Of a DNA stretch of 64,000 nucleotides, positions 46,467-55,201 are shown in pieces. The notes under the pieces were generated by a model that was given only the letters and a program-made list of their open reading frames with translations, was not told the origin of the DNA and made no database searches. The stretch lies in contig NZ_CP059735.1 in assembly GCF_000948975.2 (NCBI RefSeq), positions 1-64,000 on the forward strand, given 5' to 3'. The position numbers and the translations under genes are program-made. Source of the stretch: Thalassomonas actiniarum (GTDB taxonomy: Bacteria; Pseudomonadota; Gammaproteobacteria; Enterobacterales; Alteromonadaceae). The stretch's first letter is position 1. Each line of letters opens with the position of its first letter.

Positions 46467-46577
46467 ACAACACCCAAGTGGTTTTAAGATTGTATGAAGA
46501 CTGACATTAAAAACAAAAGTCACGTACACATAGATTGAATAAGTAGATATATATCGTTTTCCAAGATTGACTGTTTT

Positions 46578-46696
46578 TGTCTAGCGACAATAGCACTGTG
46601 GTACCACCTGATCCCATGCCGAACTCAGAAGTGAAACGCAGTAGCGCCGATGGTAGTGTGGGAGTTCCCATGTGAGAGTAGGACATTGCTAGACTT
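46578..46696 (+). rRNA. rrf: 5S ribosomal RNA, operon 2
   Basis: The gene is identical to the operon 1 5S. Identity between the operons stops right after it, at the sequence following AGACTTCTA. Confidence 0.95.
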
Positions 46697-46703
46697 CTAA
46701 TTC

Positions 46704-46730
46704 AAAAAAACCAGCGACTGCTGGTTTTTT
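46704..46730 (+). terminator. Terminator-like hairpin between 5S and tRNA-Tyr
   Basis: The stem AAAAAACCAGC / GCTGGTTTTTT with loop GACT ends in six T. It stands between the 5S gene and the tRNA-Tyr gene that starts 8 bases later, so tRNA-Tyr is made by read-through or from a promoter inside the 5S region. Confidence 0.8.
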
Positions 46731-46737
46731 GATGTCC

Positions 46738-46822
46738 GGAGGGGTTCCCGAGTGGCCAAAGGGATCAGACTGTAAATCTGACGGCTCAGCCTTCGGTGGT
46801 TCGAATCCACCTCCCTCCACCA
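46738..46822 (+). tRNA. tRNA-Tyr (GTA)
   Basis: This is an 85-base class II tRNA with a long variable arm and encoded CCA. It starts GGAGGGGTTCCCGAGTGGCC and has the anticodon GTA in CTGTAAA between CAGA and TCTG. It lies downstream of the operon 2 5S gene. No hairpin terminator follows it, only a T-rich stretch. Confidence 0.96.
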
Positions 46823-46943
46823 TCTTTTCTTGCTATTCTTTTAGGTTTCCGCCTAAACAAATCATTAAAGTATATTCATATAAAACAAGTGATTAGTCTT
46901 GTTGATTAGCCGTACCCTGCATTTTTGATACCCGGTAATCTTA

Positions 46944-47101
46944 TACCAATTTTATTAAATATCTAACCATCTTCGATGGTCTAAATCTCCAAGTCCTGCG
47001 TTGTTTTCAATCACAATAGCTTGCTATTGCTCAATCAAACGCCTTGTTCTTGAACAATTTATCCTCACCGAATTTTGCTCATCTACTTAATGCAATTGGT
47101 A
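46944..47101. mobile_element. MITE-like repeat with TACCAATT ends
   Basis: The 158-base element has inverted ends TACCAATT / AATTGGTA, with similarity continuing inward (ATTAA). It is flanked by TTA on both sides, a possible 3-bp target duplication. Inside are two hairpins, ACCATC-TTC-GATGGT and AATAGC-TT-GCTATT. I remember similar intergenic elements from Colwellia, Shewanella and Thalassomonas genomes. It has no coding capacity. Its right flank TTA is the stop codon of the minus-strand gene next to it. Confidence 0.65.
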
Positions 47102-48739
47102 TTATTCCATCATCTGTTCGTATAACTGGTTGTATTTCACTTTTAATTTTTCAAACCGTATGTAGGCACTGTCACCTTCACTAAGATCATCCAGGGCGTC
47201 TATGATAATTTCTGCCTGCTGTAAATGGGCGGTATTGCCGGGATTGGTTTCATAAGAAACCAGCAGCACCTGCAGCAGGTTTAATTTAATGCCCTGATGG
47301 GTTGGGAACAGTTTAAATGCATCGTTCAGCTTCTCTATTGCCAGAGAGTAGTTCTTCTCTTTATAGAGGCTTACACCCACTTCCAGCGCTTTTTGTGCTT
47401 CTTCTTTGTCGTCCTTGTTCATAGGCACATCAGAGAACTTATCAACTTCATTCATCAGTTCCAGATCTTCAGGGTACTGTTGACTGAGCACTGCCAGCAC
47501 ACTTTGTGCTTTGTCCTTTTTGTTTAACTTGACGAAGGACTTGGCGATTTCCACCATACTGTCGGGAGATATTTCTTCCAGTTTCTCTTCCAGCAAGGTT
47601 TCGGCTTTCTGTAACATATCCCGTGCCGAGGTCTGTTCTTTACTGTTGGTAAACAAACAGGCTGAAAGTAAATGTGACTGGATTTTAAACTCGCTTTTGG
47701 TGAACTCCCGGTTCATGACCGCCAGGGCTTTAAAGGCCTTGGTATTCATCTTTTTAATGTCATGAGGCTCAAGTTCAGAAGAATACTCCACCAGGGAGCG
47801 GGCAAGCTTTAAGGCATTTTCCGGTTTATGATGAATGGAATGATAAGCGAGATCATTGGTTTTCTGATAGGCATCGGTGGCCTTGTCAAAATGCTCGTTC
47901 TCCAGGCATAAGTCGGCATATTCTTTTAAGCGCCCGACAGATCTCGGTGAGATCAATAATGCCCTTTCCAGTATCTCTTCGGCTTTTTCATATTTATGCT
48001 GTTTTTGATAGGTCTTCGCCAACCAGTCATAAGTTGACAGGTAGCGGGGACTTTCTTCTATCACTGCTTTGAAATATTGTTCGGCAACATCAAGCTCATC
48101 TTCCATCAGGGCTATTTTACCCAGGCCTATGGTGGCCCATTGACAGTTGGGACTGTTTTGCTGTGCCTGGTAAATTTCTTTCGCTTCTTGGTATTGTCCC
48201 AGCTCTAAATGTTGCCTGGCTTTAATACCCAGACACTCAGAGCGATGGGAAAGGCTGCTGCGTAAGGTGAGCTCGCATAATTCTATAACTTTTTCCGGCT
48301 CTTGATTGTCCAATGCGGTATAAATATTTGCCATGGCATGTTTCTTCAGGAAACAGCGATGCAGACGCTTGAGCAATTCACTCATGGCGAAGGGCTTGGA
48401 CAGGTATTCGTCGGGTTTATGCTCTAATGCTGCCAACACCATGGCTTGTGATACTTCGGCGGTAACTATGATCACTATGCACTGTCTGGAGATAATGTCG
48501 TTAACCCGTAACTCTTCCAGGATCTGCTGGCCGTTTCTCTGGCCTTCGCCGAGATCATAACCGAGCAGGATAATGTCATAGTCCATGTTTTTACACATGC
48601 TGACAACATGGCGTGGATGATGGCTGGTATCGGCCCGGGCCGCATTCAGACTTTGCGCCAGGTGTTTTAAGGTATCCCTTGATGGTTTGACATTATCAAC
48701 AATCAAGAAACGTTTGTTTGAGTAATCAACTGCAGCCAT
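47102..48739 (-). CDS. Response regulator with TPR repeats
   Basis: An N-terminal CheY-like receiver (about residues 10-130) has the acidic D15, the phospho-acceptor D62 in LLGYDLG, the conserved Thr in VIIVTAE and the Lys in YLSKPF. The rest (about 135-545) is helical and built of tetratricopeptide repeats, for example ALMEDELDVAEQYFKAVIEE and YEKAEEILERALLISPRS. There is no DNA-binding or enzymatic output domain, so the output is probably protein-protein contact. No partner kinase is adjacent. It is transcribed divergently from the LysR gene. Confidence 0.88.
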   Translation of the reverse strand: MAAVDYSNKRFLIVDNVKPSRDTLKHLAQSLNAARADTSHHPRHVVSMCKNMDYDIILLGYDLGEGQRNGQQILEELRVNDIISRQCIVIIVTAEVSQAMVLAALEHKPDEYLSKPFAMSELLKRLHRCFLKKHAMANIYTALDNQEPEKVIELCELTLRSSLSHRSECLGIKARQHLELGQYQEAKEIYQAQQNSPNCQWATIGLGKIALMEDELDVAEQYFKAVIEESPRYLSTYDWLAKTYQKQHKYEKAEEILERALLISPRSVGRLKEYADLCLENEHFDKATDAYQKTNDLAYHSIHHKPENALKLARSLVEYSSELEPHDIKKMNTKAFKALAVMNREFTKSEFKIQSHLLSACLFTNSKEQTSARDMLQKAETLLEEKLEEISPDSMVEIAKSFVKLNKKDKAQSVLAVLSQQYPEDLELMNEVDKFSDVPMNKDDKEEAQKALEVGVSLYKEKNYSLAIEKLNDAFKLFPTHQGIKLNLLQVLLVSYETNPGNTAHLQQAEIIIDALDDLSEGDSAYIRFEKLKVKYNQLYEQMME

Positions 48740-49048
48740 GTCTTCCTAGTGCTTTAGTGAAAAGCAATTTAGTGTTGGAATGAATCTCACTCTTTGATCT
48801 TGAGCTTATGTTTTTAATGATTATATTGTACAACTTAATTACATTTAACCAAAACATAAGCGAAAAACAGTAAAAGATATATTAACCTGATTTCGATAGA
48901 TATCATCCAATGAAGAAAGCCGATGAGTTGGTATTATCGTATCCGAAAAGTGAGAGCTGATTTCGCTTTGCCGTTTGCTTTATCCTTTTATATGCCCGTT
49001 TGGTTATTATAGGTGTTAACTTTCTAAAAGATATCGGGGAATTATCAT
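48740..49048. other. Divergent intergenic region upstream of the TPR regulator and LysR gene
   Basis: This 309-base AT-rich region must hold the two divergent promoters. I see no clear LysR operator, hairpin or RNA gene. GGGGA eight bases before 49049 serves as the ribosome site for the LysR gene. Confidence 0.4.
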
Positions 49049-49954
49049 TTGAACTGGGATGATCTTAAGTACTTTCTAGCCGTGTGCCGTATGGGATCGA
49101 TCAGGGCTGCCGCCGCTGAGCTTAATGTTAACCATGCCACGGTATCAAGACGTATCAATAACTTTGAGGCCTCCCTGGGACAGAGGTTATTTGAACGTTC
49201 GGCCAAAGGTTATACCCGGACAAAAATCGCCGATGAAATTTACCAGGAATCTTCCCATCTGGAAGAAAGACTGAGTACGGTGGCGCGGCAAATTGCCGGT
49301 AAGGATAATAGCCTCAGCGGTGATATCCGCATTACCTTGCCGGACTTATTTGCCCGCGGCTTGCTTATGCCCGCCATTGCTGAATTTTGCAAACAATATC
49401 CTTTGATCCATATCGAAATCATCGATTCGGCCAGATTGTTTAATTTGGCTAACCGCGAAGCGGATGTTGCCTTTCGGGTATGTGAACAACCGCCGGAATA
49501 TTTGATCGCTAAGCAATTGGCGGTGATGCACCGCTCCTGTTACATGGCAAGAAAACTGTTGCCTGAACTGGAACAGGAAAGCTGGCTGGAACAGCAAAAC
49601 TGGATCGGCTGGAACGATAAAATGCGCCGTCCGGTGGGTAAAATTGCCAGGGAATATCCCAGGTTCGATTCTAAACATAAAATTACCAGTGCCGTACTGC
49701 AGGCGGAAGCCTGTAAAAATGGCATGGGGATCGCCGTTTTACCTTGTTTTTACGGCGATCTTGAACCCGAGCTGGTGCGTGTGCCCCCTTATAGTTCAGA
49801 GGCTAAATATAACTTCTGGTTGGTCTATCATCCGGATTTAAGAAAAAATGCCAAGATCCAAACCTTTGTCAGTTTTATGATCGAGCAGATGCAGGTACAG
49901 AAACCCTTAATTGAAGGCGAAAAACCGATGCCGGTGAACCTGCCTTTGCTATAA
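49049..49954 (+). CDS. LysR-family transcriptional regulator
   Basis: The N-terminal winged helix-turn-helix (about residues 1-60; NWDDLKYFLAVCRMGSIRAA and NHATVSRRINNFE) is followed by a LysR substrate-binding domain (about 88-290). Length is 301 aa. The start is TTG at 49049 with GGGGA upstream. The ending of the gene overlaps the stop codon of the convergent unknown gene. The target genes and the effector cannot be told from the sequence; LysR proteins often regulate a divergent neighbour, here the TPR response regulator. Confidence 0.92.
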   Translation: MNWDDLKYFLAVCRMGSIRAAAAELNVNHATVSRRINNFEASLGQRLFERSAKGYTRTKIADEIYQESSHLEERLSTVARQIAGKDNSLSGDIRITLPDLFARGLLMPAIAEFCKQYPLIHIEIIDSARLFNLANREADVAFRVCEQPPEYLIAKQLAVMHRSCYMARKLLPELEQESWLEQQNWIGWNDKMRRPVGKIAREYPRFDSKHKITSAVLQAEACKNGMGIAVLPCFYGDLEPELVRVPPYSSEAKYNFWLVYHPDLRKNAKIQTFVSFMIEQMQVQKPLIEGEKPMPVNLPLL

Positions 49955-50947
49955 CACCGGCAGTCCCTGTATCGGTCCAAGGCTCTCCAGGGCGGATTTT
50001 ATTTTATCCCCGAGCTTACCCCCGGTAAGTTTAGGGATCCGGGTTTGATCTGTGTGGTAATTGGCTTGCTCAAAATTTGCCGCTAAGCTGGCATTTTCCT
50101 TAATAGCGCTATTATTGCGCAACCGGGAAGAAAAACCGGCAATGGCAAATACATCAAGTTCATGGCTGAAGCGGTTAAACTTCCGGTAGCTAAAATAGTG
50201 ATCGACATGACGGTCACTTAAAGCAAGCAGCTTTTCAAACAGGCGGAATAAACATTCATTGACCGACAGGGAATCAAGTTGCAGCAAGAGCGACTGCCCG
50301 GCAATTTCGGGAAGCTGTGTCTCTGCGCCGGGAATAAGCCGGATATCTGCCAGGTACAGTCCTGTTCTGTGCTGTTCCAGGTGGCGGAGCTCGAATGCGG
50401 CACCGTCATAACTTATCGATTGCAGGCATTTTATCAGCTGCTCAAAGGCACTGTCTGTTGAGGTTTTCCCTGCCTTTTGCTCCGAGAAGAGAGCACTCTG
50501 CTGCGCCATCAGCGGCAGGTCGTGATGGTTGTTAAAGGGCGTGGTAACGGCGCCCTGGTGAGTCAGGCGGAATAACTCCCTGACTTCATGCTCTCTGGCT
50601 TTTTTAATGGCCAGAAAAGCCGTTTGGATAATTTCAGAGGTCGGTAACTGGGGCTCTACCCGCCACTTTCTGCCGTAAACAATTTTCATCTCCCTGTTGG
50701 CCGTTTGCTTATAATTGTCATAACCGACCACGCCAACCTGGAGATAGATGCCGCCGTCATCCTGGCTGACAAAAACCGGGTAACGGCTGGAATACTCTAT
50801 ATCCAGGATAAGTTGCTCCACCGACGCCAGGCTGTGCTGGTATAGCAGGTAATGCTGGGGGATACATAATGCTCCATTGCTTAATTCAACTTTAGGGGCG
50901 TACTCTATTGCCGTTTCCCCCGGCTGCAAGTTAATAGGCTTAGTCAT
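49949..50947 (-). CDS. Hypothetical protein, no recognised family
   Basis: I do not recognise this protein. It is soluble-looking, with no signal peptide or clear membrane segment. Residues counted from the ATG at 50947 (332 aa) begin TKPINLQPGETAIEYAPKVEL. A mid segment KIVYGRKWRVEPQLPTSEIIQTAFLAI could be a conserved core, and a run of short motifs near YFSYRKFNRFSHELDVFAIAGF follows. The frame is open upstream to a GTG at 51037, which would add 30 residues; neither start has a good ribosome site. Its stop codon overlaps that of the LysR gene by six bases, and it diverges from the helicase gene. Confidence 0.7.
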   Translation of the reverse strand: MTKPINLQPGETAIEYAPKVELSNGALCIPQHYLLYQHSLASVEQLILDIEYSSRYPVFVSQDDGGIYLQVGVVGYDNYKQTANREMKIVYGRKWRVEPQLPTSEIIQTAFLAIKKAREHEVRELFRLTHQGAVTTPFNNHHDLPLMAQQSALFSEQKAGKTSTDSAFEQLIKCLQSISYDGAAFELRHLEQHRTGLYLADIRLIPGAETQLPEIAGQSLLLQLDSLSVNECLFRLFEKLLALSDRHVDHYFSYRKFNRFSHELDVFAIAGFSSRLRNNSAIKENASLAANFEQANYHTDQTRIPKLTGGKLGDKIKSALESLGPIQGLPVL

Positions 50948-51173
50948 TAAAGGTGTTACTGGTTTAAACTTATTTGCCGATAAGTTAACGGTAAAATTAA
51001 CCGTTGAGAAGTGGCAAAATTTGCAACCCGGCGTCACATTTTTGCACCACTAGCTACCAAGGCAGAGATTGAGATAAATTTAAACCGGCTTTATCTCAGG
51101 ATTTAGCGCCATCTCTGGTACACTGCGCGCTACAGTGTTTGATACATGTTTTATGCGTATTTTAGGGTGAGTT

Positions 51174-52424
51174 ATGGGGTTTTCTTCTTTAGGTTTGCAA
51201 GCCGGTCTGGTGAAGTCTCTTGCCGAGCAAGGGTACCGGGAGCCGACACAGGTACAGCAAGCCGCTATTCCGGTTATTCTCAAAGGGCAGGATATTATGG
51301 CGGGGGCGCAAACGGGCACGGGTAAAACCGCCGCTTTTGCCTTGCCGATATTGCAGCTCTTGTCTCAGGAGAAAAATACCAAAAGCGACAACACTCAATC
51401 AGGTACGCCATCACCGCGTGCGTTAGTGCTTACTCCTACCCGTGAACTGGCGCAACAGGTACATGCCAGTTTTGAAAAATACGGTGTTCATTTGCCTTTC
51501 TTTAGCCGCCTTGCCTATGGCGGCGTCAGCATTAATGCCCAGGTAGAGGGTTTTAACGCCGGCGTTGATATCCTGGTGGCAACACCGGGGCGCTTGTTGG
51601 ATCATCTTGCCAAAGGCTCCCTTACCCTGGCACAACTTCAATTTCTGGTCTTTGATGAAGCCGATCGTATGCTGGATATGGGCTTTATCGATGATATCAA
51701 GCGTATCCTCAAACTGCTTCCCGAGCAGCGCCAGACCATGTTGTTTTCGGCAACCTTTGATGCCGCCACGGTCGGTTTGAGTAAAAAGCTGTTAAATCAG
51801 CCGGAAATGATCCAGGTGGATGAAGCCAATAGCGCGGCGGAGCAAGTGGAGCAGATCGTTTATACCGTAGATCCTGACAGAAAGCGGGAGTTGATCTCCC
51901 ATGTGATCGGCGCCAGAAACTGGCACCAGGTCTTGATCTTCACCCGTAGCAGACAGAGCGCGGATATGCTGGCGACACAGATGACCAAAGACGGCGTCAA
52001 AACCCAGGCGATCCACGGTGACAAATCCCAGGGGGCGAGAGAAAAAGCGCTGGCGGAATTTAAATCCGGGCAAACCCGGGCCTTAGTGGCTACCGATGTT
52101 GCCTCTCGCGGTCTGGATATCCGGCAGCTGCAATATGTGATCAACCATGAATTGCCTTTTAATCCCGAAGATTATATCCACCGCATCGGCCGCAGTGGCC
52201 GTGCCGGCAATACCGGTTTGGCAATCTCTCTGGTATCGAGAGAAGAAGAATACCTGCTGGCGGAAATCGAAGCGGTATTGGGGCAAGCGCTGCCCCAGCA
52301 ATGGCTGCAAGGTTATGAGCCTGACTTAGATCGGGAAATAAAAACCAATAAAAAAACCAGCCGCACGGGACAAAAGCGCAGGGCTAAGCAGAGAGCGGGG
52401 GGCGGTCGTAACCGCAGGCGTTAA
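51174..52424 (+). CDS. rhlE: DEAD-box RNA helicase, RhlE type
   Basis: This ATP-dependent RNA helicase probably acts in ribosome assembly or RNA decay. It shows the Q motif (GYREPTQVQQAAIP), Walker A AQTGTGKT, PTRELAQQ, the DEAD box in VFDEADRMLDMGF, SAT, VATDVASRGLDI and HRIGRSGRAG. The basic tail (about residues 385-416, rich in K and R) helps RNA binding. Length (416 aa) fits RhlE. It is a single gene; the nearest gene downstream starts 285 bases later. Confidence 0.93.
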   Translation: MGFSSLGLQAGLVKSLAEQGYREPTQVQQAAIPVILKGQDIMAGAQTGTGKTAAFALPILQLLSQEKNTKSDNTQSGTPSPRALVLTPTRELAQQVHASFEKYGVHLPFFSRLAYGGVSINAQVEGFNAGVDILVATPGRLLDHLAKGSLTLAQLQFLVFDEADRMLDMGFIDDIKRILKLLPEQRQTMLFSATFDAATVGLSKKLLNQPEMIQVDEANSAAEQVEQIVYTVDPDRKRELISHVIGARNWHQVLIFTRSRQSADMLATQMTKDGVKTQAIHGDKSQGAREKALAEFKSGQTRALVATDVASRGLDIRQLQYVINHELPFNPEDYIHRIGRSGRAGNTGLAISLVSREEEYLLAEIEAVLGQALPQQWLQGYEPDLDREIKTNKKTSRTGQKRRAKQRAGGGRNRRR

Positions 52425-52708
52425 CCGGCTTTTTGTTCCCCGGACTGTGATAAAACAACGCGGGTTTCAGATAAGACCAGATACTAAGGTGTTTCTTGAT
52501 ACATTAGGGCTAACCAGGCAAGGTTTGATTTAAACGGGACAAATGTGTAAACAATCAGCAAATACGCTGATATCTATGGCTATTTTGCCTTATTTACATA
52601 AGAATTATTGACAACCTTTACTTTTAAGCCCAGTTTGTTACTTTAACTGTACTGGCACTAAATCTAAAGCCGTATCCGATAAGAATAATTATTGTACAGC
52701 AGGGACTA
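52425..52708. promoter_or_regulatory. Upstream region of the type VI secretion operon
   Basis: This 284-base gap precedes tssA and must hold the promoter of the operon. I looked for a sigma-54 site; TGGCAC near 52652 has no GC at the right distance. No repeat or RNA gene is seen. Confidence 0.4.
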
Positions 52709-54091
52709 ATGATAGAGTATCAAGATTTATTAAAGCCAATTTCACCCGAGTCCCCGACCGGAATCTATTTAAAGAGTGATCGGGCGGTATATCGCAACCT
52801 GCGCAATATCTTTAATGCCGCGCAGTCTTCCTTCAGGCGCCTGATTGAAACGCCAGACTCGTCGGAAGATGAAACCCTGTTTGAAGAAAACCAGCAGAAC
52901 TGGCAACAATTGTCTGATATTTGCTGGCAAACGCTGCAAGAAACCAGTAAGGATATTGAAGTCTATTGCTGGTGGCTGATGTCATTGTCTTTCCAGCGGG
53001 ATTCCATTGCCAAGATCGCCGGCGGCCTGGAAACTTTAGTTCCTTTTATGGAAACTTTTTGGCCGGACGTACATCCGCGTATTCCCGATGAAAAACTCAA
53101 ATCATCCGAGGCGCAGGAGCAGGCCAAAGAAATCGCCGAATTACAGCTCAGGCCTTTTATCCAGTTGCTGGGAGAAAGCGATAATAGCGGTTTGTTATAT
53201 ATGCCGCTGCAAATGCTGTCTTTGGTAGGGGAAATTGATCACGGCGCCTACCTTTCCGCCACGAAAGGCGGCAAGCTGGCAGAATTGAAAGCCCAGGCGC
53301 AGCAAGCCTTTTCCGGCGTGAAAAACGAAGTCACCGCCACCATCAAAGCCCTGGGCCTGGCCCTGGACTCGGTGGAAAAACTTGATGCCTGGATCGGTAA
53401 AACCTGTGGCGAACTTGCTATTTCCGCAGTGACTTGCCGTTTCCTCAGGGGCAACTTAAACGATTGCCTGGAAGCGATAAAATACCTGGTGGGCAATAAC
53501 TACCAGGTGTGGCCTTTGGATATTGCCAAGCAGGAACAAATTCCAGCAGAACAGCCTGCAAATCCGGGGCTGACGGAAGAAAAAACAGAAAATTTAGCAA
53601 ATAATAGCAACCAAAACCCGGCAGAGGTTACTCACTTGGTAAGCAATGTTGAAACCGTGCAGCAAGTGATGATCACCAGTGAGCAAATTAACAACCGGGA
53701 TCAGGCTTTTCAGGAGTTGCGCAGGCTTGCCGATTATTTTAATAAGGCTGAGCCCCATAGCCCGGTATCCTTTTTGTTGGAAAAAGCGATACGCTGGGGT
53801 TATATGTCGCTGCCGGAACTTATGCAGGAGCTGGTGGCTGGCAACGACAAGGTGTTAAGCCAGATTGCTATGGTCACCGGCATGGACGGTGAGAAAACCC
53901 AGTTACCGGAGAACGCAGCTGTCAGCACCGTCGCCGCTCAGCCAGCGCCGGTAGCAGCCGCGGCCAGTGCGGTGCAGCAACAAGAATCAAATTCAGCGGC
54001 GGTAGCTGCTACCGAGGTAGCAAAGCCCGCAGAAAAAGAAGAAAGTAAAGTAAGTACAGAAACGGCAGCCGACTCCGGATTCCAATGGTAA
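52709..54091 (+). CDS. tssA: Type VI secretion system protein TssA
   Basis: TssA caps the growing T6SS sheath and tube and coordinates their assembly. The N-terminal ImpA_N domain starts LLKPISPESPTGIYLKSDRAVYRNLR; the C-terminal part (about residues 330-395) has RDQAFQELRRLADYFNKAEPHSPVSFLLEKA, typical of TssA C-terminal domains. Between and after them lie low-complexity Ala/Gln/Glu-rich linkers, ending in GFQW. Length is 460 aa. It is the first gene of the operon, 45 bases before hcp. Confidence 0.92.
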   Translation: MIEYQDLLKPISPESPTGIYLKSDRAVYRNLRNIFNAAQSSFRRLIETPDSSEDETLFEENQQNWQQLSDICWQTLQETSKDIEVYCWWLMSLSFQRDSIAKIAGGLETLVPFMETFWPDVHPRIPDEKLKSSEAQEQAKEIAELQLRPFIQLLGESDNSGLLYMPLQMLSLVGEIDHGAYLSATKGGKLAELKAQAQQAFSGVKNEVTATIKALGLALDSVEKLDAWIGKTCGELAISAVTCRFLRGNLNDCLEAIKYLVGNNYQVWPLDIAKQEQIPAEQPANPGLTEEKTENLANNSNQNPAEVTHLVSNVETVQQVMITSEQINNRDQAFQELRRLADYFNKAEPHSPVSFLLEKAIRWGYMSLPELMQELVAGNDKVLSQIAMVTGMDGEKTQLPENAAVSTVAAQPAPVAAAASAVQQQESNSAAVAATEVAKPAEKEESKVSTETAADSGFQW

Positions 54092-54135
54092 TTCGGATCG
54101 AAAGTTGATTTAAACGATAGCAATGGAGAAAAAAT

Positions 54136-54666
54136 ATGGCTTCAATTTACATGAGAATAGACGGTAACGACACAATCAAAGGTTCGGCAACCGTTACAGA
54201 TATCGGTGGTAAGAAAGGATTTTTTGCTCTTGACTCAACTTCATGGAGCGCAATGCGTAACGTTAGCGTTGATATCGGTAATGCCGACAATAATGACGGT
54301 GGTATGGTTGCTTTAGGTGAGATCCAGTGTGCCAAGCAATTAGATGGCGCCAGCCCGTTCATCACCACCTTTTTATTCGCCCCGGGTGAAGAAGGTAAAA
54401 AAGTGGAAATCGTTTTCACTAAGCCGAACCGTGCCGGTAAGGGCCTTATCCCTTATTTTATCCTTACCCTGGAAAACGCCCGTATCTCCAGTTACAGCGT
54501 TTCCGGTAGTGACGGCAGTCAGCCTGGCGAAAACTTTGCCATGACTTATGCCACGATCGCGCAAACCTACTATGTAGAAGCCGAAGGCGGTAAAGTTGAG
54601 AAAGCGGCTGAAGTTGCCTTTGATACCCAAGCGGCTGAAATTACTTCACAAGCAGATCTGAAGTAA
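54136..54666 (+). CDS. hcp: Type VI secretion tube protein Hcp (TssD)
   Basis: Hcp hexamers stack into the inner tube that is fired into target cells. The sequence ASIYMRIDGNDTIKGSATV matches the family opening (fold of two beta sheets), with IPYFILTLENARISSYSVSG and ENFAMTYATIAQTYYV in the core and C-terminal strand region. The 176-aa length is near the usual 160-175; the last about 25 residues are variable. GGAGA precedes the ATG. It sits between tssA and tssB, inside the structural operon. Confidence 0.88.
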   Translation: MASIYMRIDGNDTIKGSATVTDIGGKKGFFALDSTSWSAMRNVSVDIGNADNNDGGMVALGEIQCAKQLDGASPFITTFLFAPGEEGKKVEIVFTKPNRAGKGLIPYFILTLENARISSYSVSGSDGSQPGENFAMTYATIAQTYYVEAEGGKVEKAAEVAFDTQAAEITSQADLK

Positions 54667-54697
54667 CTTCCGATAAAACGAATTCAGGAATATAACA

Positions 54698-55201
54698 ATG
54701 GCTTTAAACTCACAACACAAACGAGTCAGTAAGAACCGCGTCAGTATTACTTATGATGTGGAAACAAATGGCGCCCTGGAAACAAAAGAATTGCCTTTTG
54801 TCGTCGGTGTCGTTGGTGATTTTTCGGCAGATAAGGAAGACAAGGTAGATGTTGCCGATCGCGAGTTTTTTCAAATAGACAAAGATAACTTTGATACTGT
54901 GATGAAACGTGTCGGCCCAGAGTTAAAACTTAAGGTGGACAATGTTTTAACGGATGATAACAGTCAAATTGAAGCAAACTTAAACTTTGATTCAATGAAA
55001 GACTTTACCCCGGAAGCCATTGTTGAAAAAGTTGATGCCTTGAAAAAGCTGGTGGATACCCGCAACCAGTTAAAAGTGCTGCTTAGCAAGGCGGATCGCT
55101 CCAGGGATCTGGAAAAATTGTTAAAAGAAGTATTAACGGATGCCGAAACGATCAATTCTTTATCGGCTGAGTTAGGTGTTAAGAGCGAGGGGGATGCGTA
55201 A
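54698..55201 (+). CDS. tssB: Type VI secretion sheath protein TssB (VipA)
   Basis: TssB pairs with TssC to form the contractile sheath. The start segment KRVSKNRVSITYDVETNGALETKELPFVVGVVGDF is typical of VipA/ImpB. A coiled region (about residues 115-167) at the C-terminus is where TssB docks on TssC. Length is 167 aa. The stop codon overlaps the tssC start by one base, which matches the need for one-to-one synthesis. Confidence 0.95.
   Translation: MALNSQHKRVSKNRVSITYDVETNGALETKELPFVVGVVGDFSADKEDKVDVADREFFQIDKDNFDTVMKRVGPELKLKVDNVLTDDNSQIEANLNFDSMKDFTPEAIVEKVDALKKLVDTRNQLKVLLSKADRSRDLEKLLKEVLTDAETINSLSAELGVKSEGDA

Noticed and set aside
52640-52680. Possible sigma-54 promoter before tssA (TGGCAC)
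   Set aside because: The required GC at the -12 position, ten bases after the GG, is absent.
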